Shown here one piece after another: positions 56,186 to 64,000 of a DNA stretch of 64,000 nt; position 1 is the first letter of the stretch; every line of letters starts with the position of its first letter. Both the position numbers and the translations under genes were made by a program. The stretch is taken from the NCBI GenBank assembly GCA_016713785.1, contig JADJOM010000001.1, forward strand, positions 62,001 to 126,000, in the 5' to 3' direction. The DNA comes from Gemmatimonadota bacterium. Lineage in GTDB: Bacteria > Gemmatimonadota > Gemmatimonadetes > Gemmatimonadales > GWC2-71-9. The notes below the pieces were generated by a model. That model was given only the letters and a program-made list of their open reading frames with translations. It was not told the origin of the DNA and did no database searches.

Positions 56186-57073
56186 ATGTCGACTTCCCTT
56201 CCCGCCCAGGTGACCCTCGGCCTGGTGCAGATGCGCATGACCGCCGACCCGGAGCACAACGTCGCCACGGCGGTGGAGCGCATCCGCGACGCCGCCGCCC
56301 GCGGGGCCCAGGTCATCTGCCTCCCCGAGCTCTTCCGCAGCCCCTACTTCTGCCAGACCGAGGACCACGGCTGCTTCCAGCTCGCGGAGCCGATCCCGGG
56401 ACCCAGCACCGCCCGGCTGGGCGGGCTCGCGAAGGAGCTCGGCGTGGTGCTCATCGCGTCGCTGTTCGAGAAGCGGGCCGAAGGGCTGTACCACAACACC
56501 ACCGCGGTGCTCGACGCCGACGGCAGCTACCTCGGCAAGTACCGCAAGATGCACATCCCCGACGACCCGAACTTCTACGAGAAGTTCTACTTCACCCCCG
56601 GCGACCTCGGCTACCGCTCCTGGGACACGAAGTTCGTCAAGGCGGGGGTGCTCATCTGCTGGGACCAGTGGTACCCCGAGGCGGCACGGCTCACCGCGCT
56701 CACCGGGGCCCAGCTGCTGTTCTACCCGACGGCCATCGGGTGGCTGGTGCCCGAGAAGGCCGAGTACGGCGCCGCGCAGCAGGCCTCGTGGGAGACGATC
56801 CAGCGCAGCCACGCCATCGCCAACGGCGTCTTCGTGGCGTCGGTGAACCGGGTGGGGCACGAGCCGGGGCCCAACGAGGGGATCGAGTTCTGGGGGGGGA
56901 GCTTCGTCTGCGCGCCCAATGGCGAGATCCTCGCCAAAGCGGGCACCGGCGAGGAGACGCTGATCGTGCCGATCGACACCCGGAAGGTGGACTTCGCCCG
57001 GACCCACTGGCCCTTCCTGCGGGACCGCCGGGTGGAGTCCTACGGCGACCTCACCCGGCGCTACATCGACTAG
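56186..57073 (+). CDS. aguB: N-carbamoylputrescine amidase
   Basis: A 295-residue nitrilase-superfamily enzyme. The catalytic triad is visible: Glu in QVICLPELFRSPYF, Lys in GKYRKMHIPDD, Cys in GVLICWDQWYPEAARLTAL. The latter motif and the C-terminus RRVESYGDLTRRY are characteristic of AguB. It hydrolyses N-carbamoylputrescine to putrescine, CO2 and ammonia. It is followed 51 bp later by aguA, so the two steps from agmatine to putrescine are encoded together. Confidence 0.93.
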   Translation: MSTSLPAQVTLGLVQMRMTADPEHNVATAVERIRDAAARGAQVICLPELFRSPYFCQTEDHGCFQLAEPIPGPSTARLGGLAKELGVVLIASLFEKRAEGLYHNTTAVLDADGSYLGKYRKMHIPDDPNFYEKFYFTPGDLGYRSWDTKFVKAGVLICWDQWYPEAARLTALTGAQLLFYPTAIGWLVPEKAEYGAAQQASWETIQRSHAIANGVFVASVNRVGHEPGPNEGIEFWGGSFVCAPNGEILAKAGTGEETLIVPIDTRKVDFARTHWPFLRDRRVESYGDLTRRYID

Positions 57074-57124
57074 GCATCCACGGCGGGCGCCACCGCGCCT
57101 GCCCCCCTCCACCGTCACGGAACC

Positions 57125-58222
57125 ATGTCCCACCCGCTCCCCGCATCCCAGGGCTTCCGCATGCCGGCCGAGTGGGCCCCACACCGGGGCACCTGGCTCA
57201 GCTGGCCCCATCGGGAATCCTCCTGGCCCGACCACTTCGAATCCGTCCCGGGCGTGTTCGTGGAGCTGGTCCGCCACCTGGTGCCGCAGGAGGAGGTCCA
57301 CATCAACGTCACCGGTCCGGAGATGGCCGCCGACGTGACCCGCCGCCTGGCCGCGGCCGCGGTTGCCGTCGTGGATCTCCCGCCGGGGACGGAGCCGCCG
57401 CGCGGCGCCGGCAAGGGGACCGCCTACCTGCACCACCACCCGACCAACGATGCCTGGTGCCGGGACCACGGCCCCTGCTTCATCCTGCGGGAGACGGCCT
57501 CGGGCCGGCGGGAGCAGGCGGTGGTGGACTGGGGCTACAACGCGTGGGGGGGGAAGTACCCGCCATTCGACAGCGATGACGTCATCCCTACCCGAATCGC
57601 GGAGCGGTTCCGGCTGCGGGTGTACCACCCGGGCATCGTGATGGAAGGCGGCAGCCTGGACGTCAACGGCAAGGGCACGCTGCTCACCACCGAGAGCTGC
57701 CTGCTCAACCCCAACCGGAATCCGGGACTCTCGCGGGAGCAGATCGAGCAGCGGCTGCGCGACTTCCTGGGGGTCACCAGGATCCTCTGGCTGGGCGAGG
57801 GCATCGCGGGGGATGACACCGACGGGCACGTCGACGACCTCACCCGCTTCGTGGACGAGACCACCGTGGTCACCGTGGTGGAGGAGGACCCGCGCGACGA
57901 GAACTTCGCCCCGCTGCGGGACAACCTGGAGCGGCTCCGGCGCATGAGCGACCAGGACGGCCGCCCGCTGCGGGTGGTGACCCTGCCCATGCCGCCGGCC
58001 ATGCACGTCGACGGCCAGCGGCTGCCGGCGAGCTACGCCAACTTCTACATCGCCAACGGCATCGTGCTGCTGCCGGCCTACCACCCGCCGACCGATGCCA
58101 TTGCCCGCGAGGCGCTGCAGCGCTGCTTTCCCTCCCGGCGCGTGGTGCTGCTCGACTCGACCGCCCTGGCCTGGGGCCTCGGCAGCTTCCATTGCGTCAC
58201 CCAGCAGTGGCCGGCGGCCTGA
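57125..58222 (+). CDS. aguA: Agmatine deiminase
   Basis: A 365-residue penta-domain amidinotransferase-fold enzyme. MPAEWAPHRGTWLSWPHRE, DAWCRDHGPCFILRE, VMEGGSLDVNGKGTLLTTE, DDTDGHVDDLTRFV and the C-terminal Cys motif GSFHCVTQQ give the full active site (Cys, His, Glu/Asp). It converts agmatine to N-carbamoylputrescine. ATG 57125 fits the usual N-terminus. It forms an operon with aguB; the downstream SCP2-like gene starts 2 bp after its stop. Confidence 0.93.
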   Translation: MSHPLPASQGFRMPAEWAPHRGTWLSWPHRESSWPDHFESVPGVFVELVRHLVPQEEVHINVTGPEMAADVTRRLAAAAVAVVDLPPGTEPPRGAGKGTAYLHHHPTNDAWCRDHGPCFILRETASGRREQAVVDWGYNAWGGKYPPFDSDDVIPTRIAERFRLRVYHPGIVMEGGSLDVNGKGTLLTTESCLLNPNRNPGLSREQIEQRLRDFLGVTRILWLGEGIAGDDTDGHVDDLTRFVDETTVVTVVEEDPRDENFAPLRDNLERLRRMSDQDGRPLRVVTLPMPPAMHVDGQRLPASYANFYIANGIVLLPAYHPPTDAIAREALQRCFPSRRVVLLDSTALAWGLGSFHCVTQQWPAA

Positions 58223-58224
58223 GC

Positions 58225-58644
58225 ATGACCGTTCCCATCTTCTCCGACGACTGGGCCCGGGCCTGCAGCGAGGCGCTCAACCAGAACGCGGCGTACCGCG
58301 CCGCCGCAGCCACCTGGGAAGGGGCGGTGCTGCTCCGGATGCTCGCCGAGGCGCCCGGGGCCCCGGAACGGCTCGTCTTCCTCGACCTGTGGCATGGGGA
58401 GTGTCGCGCGGCCCACGGCGCGGTGGCGGCCGACGAGGCGCCGGCGCGCTACGTGCTCACCGGGACCCCGGCCGCCTGGCGCCAGGTGCTCACCGGGGCC
58501 ACGCCGCCGCTGCTGGCGATCATGACCGGCAGGCTCAAGCTCACCAAGGGCGCGCTGGCCGACCTGCTGCCCTTCGTCAACGCCGCCAAGGAGCTGGTGA
58601 GCACCGCCGCCGCCATCCCGGCCGAGTTCCCCGTGGACGCCTGA
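58225..58644 (+). CDS. SCP2-like (sterol carrier) domain protein
   Basis: A 139-residue protein starting at ATG 58225. ARYVLTGTPAAWRQVLTGAT followed by AIMTGRLKLTKGALADLL is the C-terminal half of an SCP2 lipid-binding domain. The domain binds acyl chains or other hydrophobic ligands. It lies 2 bp after aguA, so it is presumably co-transcribed; why is unclear. I could not assign a more specific function. Confidence 0.7.
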   Translation: MTVPIFSDDWARACSEALNQNAAYRAAAATWEGAVLLRMLAEAPGAPERLVFLDLWHGECRAAHGAVAADEAPARYVLTGTPAAWRQVLTGATPPLLAIMTGRLKLTKGALADLLPFVNAAKELVSTAAAIPAEFPVDA

Positions 58645-58656
58645 GCCTCCACGGCC

Positions 58657-59820
58657 TCAGCCGCGGGGCGCCGTCGCCTCGGGCTGGGTGACCCGCACCG
58701 GGGCCGGCAACTCGAGCGCGGACCAGTAGTTCTCCACCCGCCCGAGCAGCCCCGGCGTCACCTCCTGCCCGCGCGCCACCAGCAGGGTCCCCTCCGCGGT
58801 CCGCACGTCGTCCACGAAGATCATCCCCAGCTTCACGTCCTGGAGCCGCAGCTCGAGGATCTCGCGCCCGGCCTCCGCGCCGGTCACGGTGGCGAGGTCG
58901 GCAAGCATCGCGGGGTCGTACCAGCCCTGGTGCGCCTGCAACCGGGCCAGGGCCTCCGCCGCCGCGTGGCCGCCCGACGTGAGTCGGTCGTACGCGAGGA
59001 CCACGGCCAGCATCCGCGCGCCGAGCGGGATGTCGTCACCGCGGACCAGTGGCTCGGCCGTCCCGCCGGCGTAGCGCAGGTGCACGTGTCCCAGGATGGC
59101 GCGGATCTCGTCGAGCCGCGGGATCTCGGCGATGAGCCGCAGCGCCACCGCCGGCATGTCGGCCACCTGGGCTTCCTCCTCGGGGGAGAGGCGGGCGCCG
59201 GCGGCGAGCCGCTCGGCCGTGGCGGCGGGCAGGGCGATGGCGCCCACCTGCGAGAGCATCGCCGCCATCTCCATCTGCCAGCGGTCGCGGAAGCCGATCA
59301 GCGTGGCGAGCGCGCCGATGAGCCGCCGCGCCCGCGCCGCCCGCCCGAGCGCCACCGGATTGGCGAGGCCGAGGACATCGAGCAGCGCCTGCACGCTGCC
59401 CTTGAGGGTGCGCTCCAGGAGCTCCCGCTCCGAGACCACCAGCCGGTGCTGCGCCACCGCCTGGCCCAGGGCGGCGCCGAGCACTTCCGGCGGGCAGGGC
59501 TTGGTGAGGAAGCGGAAGATCTGGCCCTCGTTCACCGCGGCGATGGCCGAGCGGAGGTCGGCGTGGCCGGTGAGGAGCACCCGGGTGGCGTCGGGCACCA
59601 GGCGGCGCGCGGCACCCAGGACGGCGATCCCGTCCACGCCCGGCATCCGCATGTCGCTCAGCACCACGTCAAAGCCGTGGTCGCCCTGGAGCAGCGCCAC
59701 CGCCGCGGCGCCCCCCACTGCGGGCACGATCTCGAACTCGCGGCGCAGCACCCGGCCCAGGCCCTCGAGCACGTGCCGCTCATCGTCCACGCATAGCACG
59801 CGCGGCAGCGGGGGCGTCAT
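58657..59820 (-). CDS. Response regulator with degenerate HD-GYP-like output domain
   Basis: A 387-residue protein. Receiver domain: PRVLCVDDERHVLEGLGRVL, phosphoacceptor Asp in VVLSDMRMPGVDGIAVL, Lys in FLTKPCPPEVL. The second domain follows the HD-GYP helix pattern (WQMEMAAMLSQVGAIALPAA, then IPLGARMLAVVLAYDRLTSG), but the HD pair is replaced (LSQVG in place of LHDIG) and the GYP motif is missing. It is therefore unlikely to cut cyclic di-GMP and may serve as a binding scaffold. ATG 59820 overlaps the HDOD gene stop by 4 bp. Confidence 0.75.
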   Translation of the reverse strand: MTPPLPRVLCVDDERHVLEGLGRVLRREFEIVPAVGGAAAVALLQGDHGFDVVLSDMRMPGVDGIAVLGAARRLVPDATRVLLTGHADLRSAIAAVNEGQIFRFLTKPCPPEVLGAALGQAVAQHRLVVSERELLERTLKGSVQALLDVLGLANPVALGRAARARRLIGALATLIGFRDRWQMEMAAMLSQVGAIALPAATAERLAAGARLSPEEEAQVADMPAVALRLIAEIPRLDEIRAILGHVHLRYAGGTAEPLVRGDDIPLGARMLAVVLAYDRLTSGGHAAAEALARLQAHQGWYDPAMLADLATVTGAEAGREILELRLQDVKLGMIFVDDVRTAEGTLLVARGQEVTPGLLGRVENYWSALELPAPVRVTQPEATAPRG

Positions 59821-61007
59821 CCGTCGGCCTCCAGCTCTTCCGCGCGGGCCCGCCACTCGTCGAGCCGCCGCGACCAGCCGGCGTGGGCGAGGACCTCGAG
59901 GTCCAGCCGGGCCGCGGCCCGCCCGGCGCCCTCGTCGCGCTCGTGGATCAGGGCATCCGCCACGTGCACCGCGAGCACCACGCGCCGGTCGCCGGGGATC
60001 ACCCGACCGGGCCGGTGGTGATGCGCCACCGCCTCGAGGACCGGGTGCGGCAGCCCCCAGAGGCCAAGCAGGTACGCACCGACCTCGGCATGGGTCACGC
60101 CCGCACGGCGGAGCTCGATGTCATGCAGCGGCACCTGCAGCGCCCGGCTCTGCCGCAGGTCATCCGCGAAGGCCTGGGGCAGGCGCGTGGCGAGGATGAG
60201 CTTGCCCACGTCGTGCAGCAGCCCGGCGGAGAAGGCCGTCTCGGCCAGGGCGGCATCGCCCGGCAGCGCCCGGGCCAGCCGCGCCACCGCCAGCCCATGC
60301 GCCTGTTCCGCCTCCACCGTGCAGCCGACGGCCGTCGCCGTGAACCCGGTGGAGAAGACGTGCTGGGCGAGGGCGAGCGACCGGATGAGCCCGGTGCCGA
60401 GCAGGGAGGTGGCCTGGGCCACGCTGGTGACCTGGCGCCGCTGGCCGAAGAAGGCGGAGTTGACCAGGTGCAGCACCCGGGCCGAGAGCCCGGCGTCCTG
60501 CTCGATGATCTCGGCGAGCTGCCCCACGCTGGACGCCGGATCGCTCAGCACCCGGCCGAGTTCGTGCCAGATGGCCGGCACCGAGGGCAGGGTGTCGACG
60601 GTTCCGATGAGCCGCCGGAGCCCGGGACTGGCGAGGAGTTCGCGCAGGGCGCAGGCGCGCTCCACGACCTCGCGGAGCACCTGGGCCTGGCACGGCTTGG
60701 TCAGGAACTGGTGGGCCACCGGCACGGTGCGGGTGCTGGCGAGGTCGTCGGTCTGCCCGGACAGCACGATGCGGATCGCGTCGGGAGCGACCGTCGCCAC
60801 CCGGGCCAGCAGCTCGGCCCCGTCCATCCCGGGCATGCGCATGTCGGTGACGACGACGTCGGCCGGCTCGCGGGCCAGCTCGGCCAGGGCGGCCGCGCCG
60901 CTGCCCGCGAAGCGCAGGTCCCAGTGGCCGCGCTCGCCGTGCAGCATGCGCCGGAGCCCCTCCAGGATCCGCGGCTCATCGTCGACGAACAGGATGCGGC
61001 GCATCAT
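59817..61007 (-). CDS. Response regulator with HDOD output domain
   Basis: A 396-residue protein. Receiver: RILFVDDEPRILEGLRRML, Asp in DVVVTDMRMPGMDGAELL, Lys in FLTKPCQAQVLREVV. The HDOD domain has LIGTVDTLPSVPAIWHELGR, IIEQDAGLSARVLHLVNSAF and AGLLHDVGKLILATRLP, keeping an HD pair. HDOD regulators are often involved in motility, competence or cyclic-dinucleotide signalling. It overlaps both neighbours by 4 bp, so kinase and two regulators form one operon. Confidence 0.85.
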   Translation of the reverse strand: MMRRILFVDDEPRILEGLRRMLHGERGHWDLRFAGSGAAALAELAREPADVVVTDMRMPGMDGAELLARVATVAPDAIRIVLSGQTDDLASTRTVPVAHQFLTKPCQAQVLREVVERACALRELLASPGLRRLIGTVDTLPSVPAIWHELGRVLSDPASSVGQLAEIIEQDAGLSARVLHLVNSAFFGQRRQVTSVAQATSLLGTGLIRSLALAQHVFSTGFTATAVGCTVEAEQAHGLAVARLARALPGDAALAETAFSAGLLHDVGKLILATRLPQAFADDLRQSRALQVPLHDIELRRAGVTHAEVGAYLLGLWGLPHPVLEAVAHHHRPGRVIPGDRRVVLAVHVADALIHERDEGAGRAAARLDLEVLAHAGWSRRLDEWRARAEELEADG

Positions 61008-63199
61008 CCCCGCTCCCGGAGGTCGTCGTCGGGGTGCAGCGGCAGGCGCACGATGAACGTGGACCCGTGGCCGGGCTCGGTCTCGAAGGTGAGCGTGCCG
61101 CGGTGCTTCCGCACCACGACGTCGCGGGCGATCGCAAGGCCCTGGCCGGTGCCCCGCCCCACCTCCTTGGTGGTGAAGAAGGGGTCGAAGATCCGCGGCT
61201 GGACCGCCAGGGGGATGCCGGTGCCCGAGTCCTGCACCCGGATCTCCACGACGTCCTCGTGCACCCGGGTCCTGACCAGGATCCGGCCCCGGTCACCCGA
61301 GTCGGGGGCGGCGTCCGCGATCGCGTGCGCCGCGTTCACCACCAGGTTGAGCAGCACCTGCTGGATCTCGCCCACGAGGCAGGGCACCGGCGGCAGCGCC
61401 GGGTCCAGGTCAAAGGCCAGGTCCGCCACGTACTTCCATTCATTGCGGGACACCGCCGCGGTGTTCTCGATGGCGCGGTTGAGGTCCACCGGGACGGGGT
61501 CGGTGCCGCCGGGGTGGCTGAACTCCTTCATGGCCCGCACGATCTCGCTGACCCGCTCCACGCCCTCGAGCGCCTGCGCCACCGCGCGGGGCACCTCCTC
61601 GAGGACGAAGTCGGCGTCGACCCCCTCCCACAGCGCGGCCACCGGCCCGACGGCCAGCCCGGCCGCCGTCGCCTCCTCGGCCAGGGCCCGGTGGGCGGTG
61701 AGCAGGGTGATGAGGTCGCCGTAGGCGCCCTGGAGGAAGCGGAGGTTGTCGCCGACGTACTGCGTCGGCGTGTTGATCTCGTGCGCGATCCCGGCGGCCA
61801 GCTGCCCGATCGCCTCGATCTTCTGCGCCTGCAGCACCTGGTGCTCCAGGGCCCGGCGGGCGGTGATGTCGGTGACCGCGCCCACCATGCGGGTCGGCGT
61901 CCCGTCCGCGTCGCCATGCACCTGTCCCCGCCCCGTCAGCCAGCGCACCGTGCCATCGCCCCAGACCACCCGGAAGCTGTGGGTGTACTCGGTGAGCCCG
62001 GTGATGGCGGCGGTGATGGCCCGGTCGAGCCCGGCGCGGTCCTCGGGATGCACCCGCGCCATGAAGGTCTCGTAGCCGCCGTCGAATTCGCCGGGACCGA
62101 AGCCGAACAGGGAGGCGTGCTCGCCGAGCCAGGTGATCTCCTGGCGCTGGAGGTCCCAGTCCCACACGCCGATCCGGGCCGCGCGCATGGCCGACTGCAG
62201 CCGCTCCTCGCTGCCACGCAGCGCGGAGAGCGTGGCGGTCCGCTCCTCGAGCAGCCGACGGTTGGCGTCGAACGAGAGCGCACGGGCCAGGGCGGCGCTC
62301 AGCATGCCCCCGATCAGCAGCAGCGCCTGCTCGTCCGCGTCACTGAAGGCGGCAGGGTCCAGGTGCATCACGGTCAGGACGCCGATCGACCGTCGCCCGT
62401 CGCGCAGCGGGACGGTGAGGATCGAACGGCTGCCCAGCGTCCGCGTCGTCGCCCGGTGCACCCGGGCGTCGGCCTCGGTGTCGTCGGAGCGCGCCGGCAG
62501 GCCGTGCGCGAGGGTGTCGCCGGCCAGGCTCCCCGCCACGGGGACCCGCATCCCCTGCACCCGGGTGGCGATGCCGCTGGTGGACCGGAAGACGAGGTCG
62601 CCGGCGTCTTCCATCAGGACGGCCGCGCCCGAGGCGGCCAGCAGGTCCCGCGCGGAGTCGGCGATGCGCTGCATGACCTCGTCGGGCTCGAGCCCGGCGG
62701 TGAGCACCGCCTGCTGCAGGTCGATGATGCCGGTGAGCCGGGCCGTCTCGGGGCGGGCGGGCCCCGGCGCCGTGCCCCGGACCGTGATGTCACGGGCGAT
62801 GCACAGCAGCCCGGCGAGCCCGCCGGCCGCGTCCCGGCAGGGGATCTTGGTGACCAGGTGGCGCACCATGCCGCCCTCGGCCGCCACGGTCTCCTCCACG
62901 GTCTCGGTGCGGGCGGCGCGGAGGGTCTCCGCGTCATAGGCCCGGAGCCGCGTGGCCACGGCGGTCGGGAACAGCTCCTCGTCCGTGGAACCGATCATCT
63001 CCGCGGCCGACCGGTGGCTGGCCGCGGCCGCGGCGCGATTCACCAGCCGGTACCGTCCCTGCAGGTCCTTCACGAAAACCGCCGCGGGGAGGCTGTCGGC
63101 CAGCAGGCGCAGCAGGTCGGTGGCGCAGAGCGGATCGCCCGGCCCGTGCCGTTCCGCCACTGCCGGACCGGTGTCCGGTGCCTGTTCGCCAACCGCCAT
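61004..63199 (-). CDS. Soluble PAS-GAF-PAS hybrid sensor histidine kinase
   Basis: A 731-residue kinase without membrane segments. PAS 1 is ADSLPAAVFVKDLQGRYRLV, then a GAF domain (about residues 185-320, with RSILTVPLRDGRRSIGVLTV), then PAS 2 (IGVWDWDLQRQEITWLGEHA, followed by a PAC segment). The H-box is EAIGQLAAGIAHEINTPTQY, N-box LLNLVVNAAHAIADA, G boxes VQDSGTGIPLAVQ and GRGTGQGLAIARDVV. It is the first gene of the operon with two CheY-like regulators. ATG 63199 is chosen because the segment before the PAS domain is short and variable. Confidence 0.88.
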   Translation of the reverse strand: MAVGEQAPDTGPAVAERHGPGDPLCATDLLRLLADSLPAAVFVKDLQGRYRLVNRAAAAASHRSAAEMIGSTDEELFPTAVATRLRAYDAETLRAARTETVEETVAAEGGMVRHLVTKIPCRDAAGGLAGLLCIARDITVRGTAPGPARPETARLTGIIDLQQAVLTAGLEPDEVMQRIADSARDLLAASGAAVLMEDAGDLVFRSTSGIATRVQGMRVPVAGSLAGDTLAHGLPARSDDTEADARVHRATTRTLGSRSILTVPLRDGRRSIGVLTVMHLDPAAFSDADEQALLLIGGMLSAALARALSFDANRRLLEERTATLSALRGSEERLQSAMRAARIGVWDWDLQRQEITWLGEHASLFGFGPGEFDGGYETFMARVHPEDRAGLDRAITAAITGLTEYTHSFRVVWGDGTVRWLTGRGQVHGDADGTPTRMVGAVTDITARRALEHQVLQAQKIEAIGQLAAGIAHEINTPTQYVGDNLRFLQGAYGDLITLLTAHRALAEEATAAGLAVGPVAALWEGVDADFVLEEVPRAVAQALEGVERVSEIVRAMKEFSHPGGTDPVPVDLNRAIENTAAVSRNEWKYVADLAFDLDPALPPVPCLVGEIQQVLLNLVVNAAHAIADAAPDSGDRGRILVRTRVHEDVVEIRVQDSGTGIPLAVQPRIFDPFFTTKEVGRGTGQGLAIARDVVVRKHRGTLTFETEPGHGSTFIVRLPLHPDDDLRERG

Positions 63200-63429
63200 G
63201 CCCCCCCCTCGGATGCCACGCCCGACCCGGCCCACGTCCCCAGTATCGGCATCCCGACCCGCTCCGACGCCCCCGGTCCCGCCCCCTCAAGCCGGTGGTC
63301 CCGCCGGCCGAAGCTTCCAGACATGGGCACCCAGCAGGAACCCGTTCCGCCCCCCACCCCGGCGCCGCGCGCGGCCGATGAGGCGGTCCGCCGCGGGTAC
63401 TGATCGCCATCACGGCGCTGGGGACGGCC

Positions 63430-64000
63430 ATGGCTGCGCTGTCCCTGGCGGCGCCGGCCATGATCCGGCCCGCCGGGGGCGTCCCGTCCCAGGTGGGCGC
63501 CGCGCTGTTCGAGTGGGTGCTGTGGGTGCCGCTGTTCGGGCTGGTCCGGCGCGTCGCCATGCGGGCACATCGCACCAGGTCGGCCGTCGAGGTCGCGGGG
63601 TTGCACCTGACGGCGGCGGTGGGCCTGAGCGCGCTGCACACGGGGATCAGCGTGGCGGCTTGGTGGCTGGCCGGGTGGCTCCCGGCCGGGCTGGGCCTCG
63701 GAGCCGCCGCGCTGCGGCTCGGGCTGGACCAGGCCATCGGCAACGGCGTCGCCTACGGCGTGCTGGCCGCGGCCAGCCATGGGCTGGCGTACGTCTCGGA
63801 CCTGCGCCGGGCGGAGGAGGAGCTCCGGAAGAGCCAGGAGCAGCTGTTCCAGTCGCAGAAGATGGAGGCGGTGGGGCGGCTGGCGGGGGGCGTGGCGCAT
63901 GACTTCAACAACCTGCTCACCGTCATCGGCAACTACACCGCGCTGGTGCTGGACGACATGCCCGACGACGACCCGCGGCGCCAGGACCTGCTGGAGGTGC
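63430..64000 (+). CDS. Membrane-bound histidine kinase, 3' part cut by window edge
   Basis: The frame holds an N-terminal membrane region of about four helices (ALGTAMAALSLAAPAMI, FEWVLWVPLFGLVRRVA, GLSALHTGISVAAWWLAGWL, LAAASHGLAYVSDLRRA), a short coiled coil and the H-box QKMEAVGRLAGGVAHDFNNL before the window ends. It diverges from the kinase gene at 61004-63199. ATG 63430 is within the first helix; an ATG at 63378 in another frame (RRSAAG) is more likely the true start, which would require a one-base shift near 63397. Confidence 0.75.
   Translation, partial: MAALSLAAPAMIRPAGGVPSQVGAALFEWVLWVPLFGLVRRVAMRAHRTRSAVEVAGLHLTAAVGLSALHTGISVAAWWLAGWLPAGLGLGAAALRLGLDQAIGNGVAYGVLAAASHGLAYVSDLRRAEEELRKSQEQLFQSQKMEAVGRLAGGVAHDFNNLLTVIGNYTALVLDDMPDDDPRRQDLLEV

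Overview
The window is 64 kb of very GC-rich DNA (roughly 70 percent) from a free-living, probably environmental bacterium. The gene set (RpoD-type sigma factor, single-chain pyruvate:ferredoxin oxidoreductase, split PntA transhydrogenase, GH57 glucan enzymes, SWIB-domain protein, LVIVD protein) and the codon use fit Gemmatimonadota. That assignment is from family resemblance only; there is no rRNA here to prove it.

Region 1 (1-10150) is an accessory island. It alternates four 5'-truncated RHS toxin tips (1756-2382 minus, 3466-4103 plus, 5696-6334 plus, 9146-10150 minus) with small toxin-antitoxin modules: VapC-type, nucleotidyltransferase-type, YoeB/YefM, PIN/HicB and HigB/HigA. It also holds decayed XRE regulators. 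Every tip starts with the same RHS core stub and then diverges into a different C-terminal domain: metallopeptidase, NucA/NucB-like DNase, NlpC/P60-like, and an unknown domain. Each is followed by, or fused to, a candidate immunity protein. Nearly every gene in this island carries a frameshift.

Region 2 (10746-34336) is mostly housekeeping. It has a helical protein behind a sigma-54-like promoter, nifJ plus a DHOD-like gene, a sigma-70 factor, a flavin reductase, a DUF4412 protein, pntAA/pntAB/pntB, a TIGR03546-TIGR03545-CaCA antiporter operon, chrA, and the threonine operon thrA-thrB-thrC. It continues with an exported peroxiredoxin whose catalytic position is an in-frame TGA (probable selenocysteine), a PQQ-type sugar dehydrogenase and a SWIB protein. 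Region 3 (34447-44157) holds EttA, a small membrane protein and a glycogen block (glgP, glgA, GH57 branching enzyme, DUF3536 GH57-like).

Region 4 (44162-53914) combines a C26 amidohydrolase, a YbdK-type carboxylate-amine ligase, three different ATP-grasp proteins, an esterase and a GH57 amylase. It looks like a pathway for an unidentified peptide or amide metabolite. Region 5 (54091-64000) holds an Ig-like/LVIVD surface protein, agmatine-to-putrescine genes (aguB, aguA), an SCP2-like protein and a histidine kinase with two response regulators. A second kinase runs off the right edge.

Two repeat families run through regions 2-4. An octamer, GGCGGTAR, is arrayed directly at the stop codons of at least nine genes, always in the sense orientation and often supplying the stop codon itself. 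A heptamer, GGGAAGC, forms arrays in intergenic spacers. Several convergent gene pairs have mirrored octamer arrays around a terminator hairpin.
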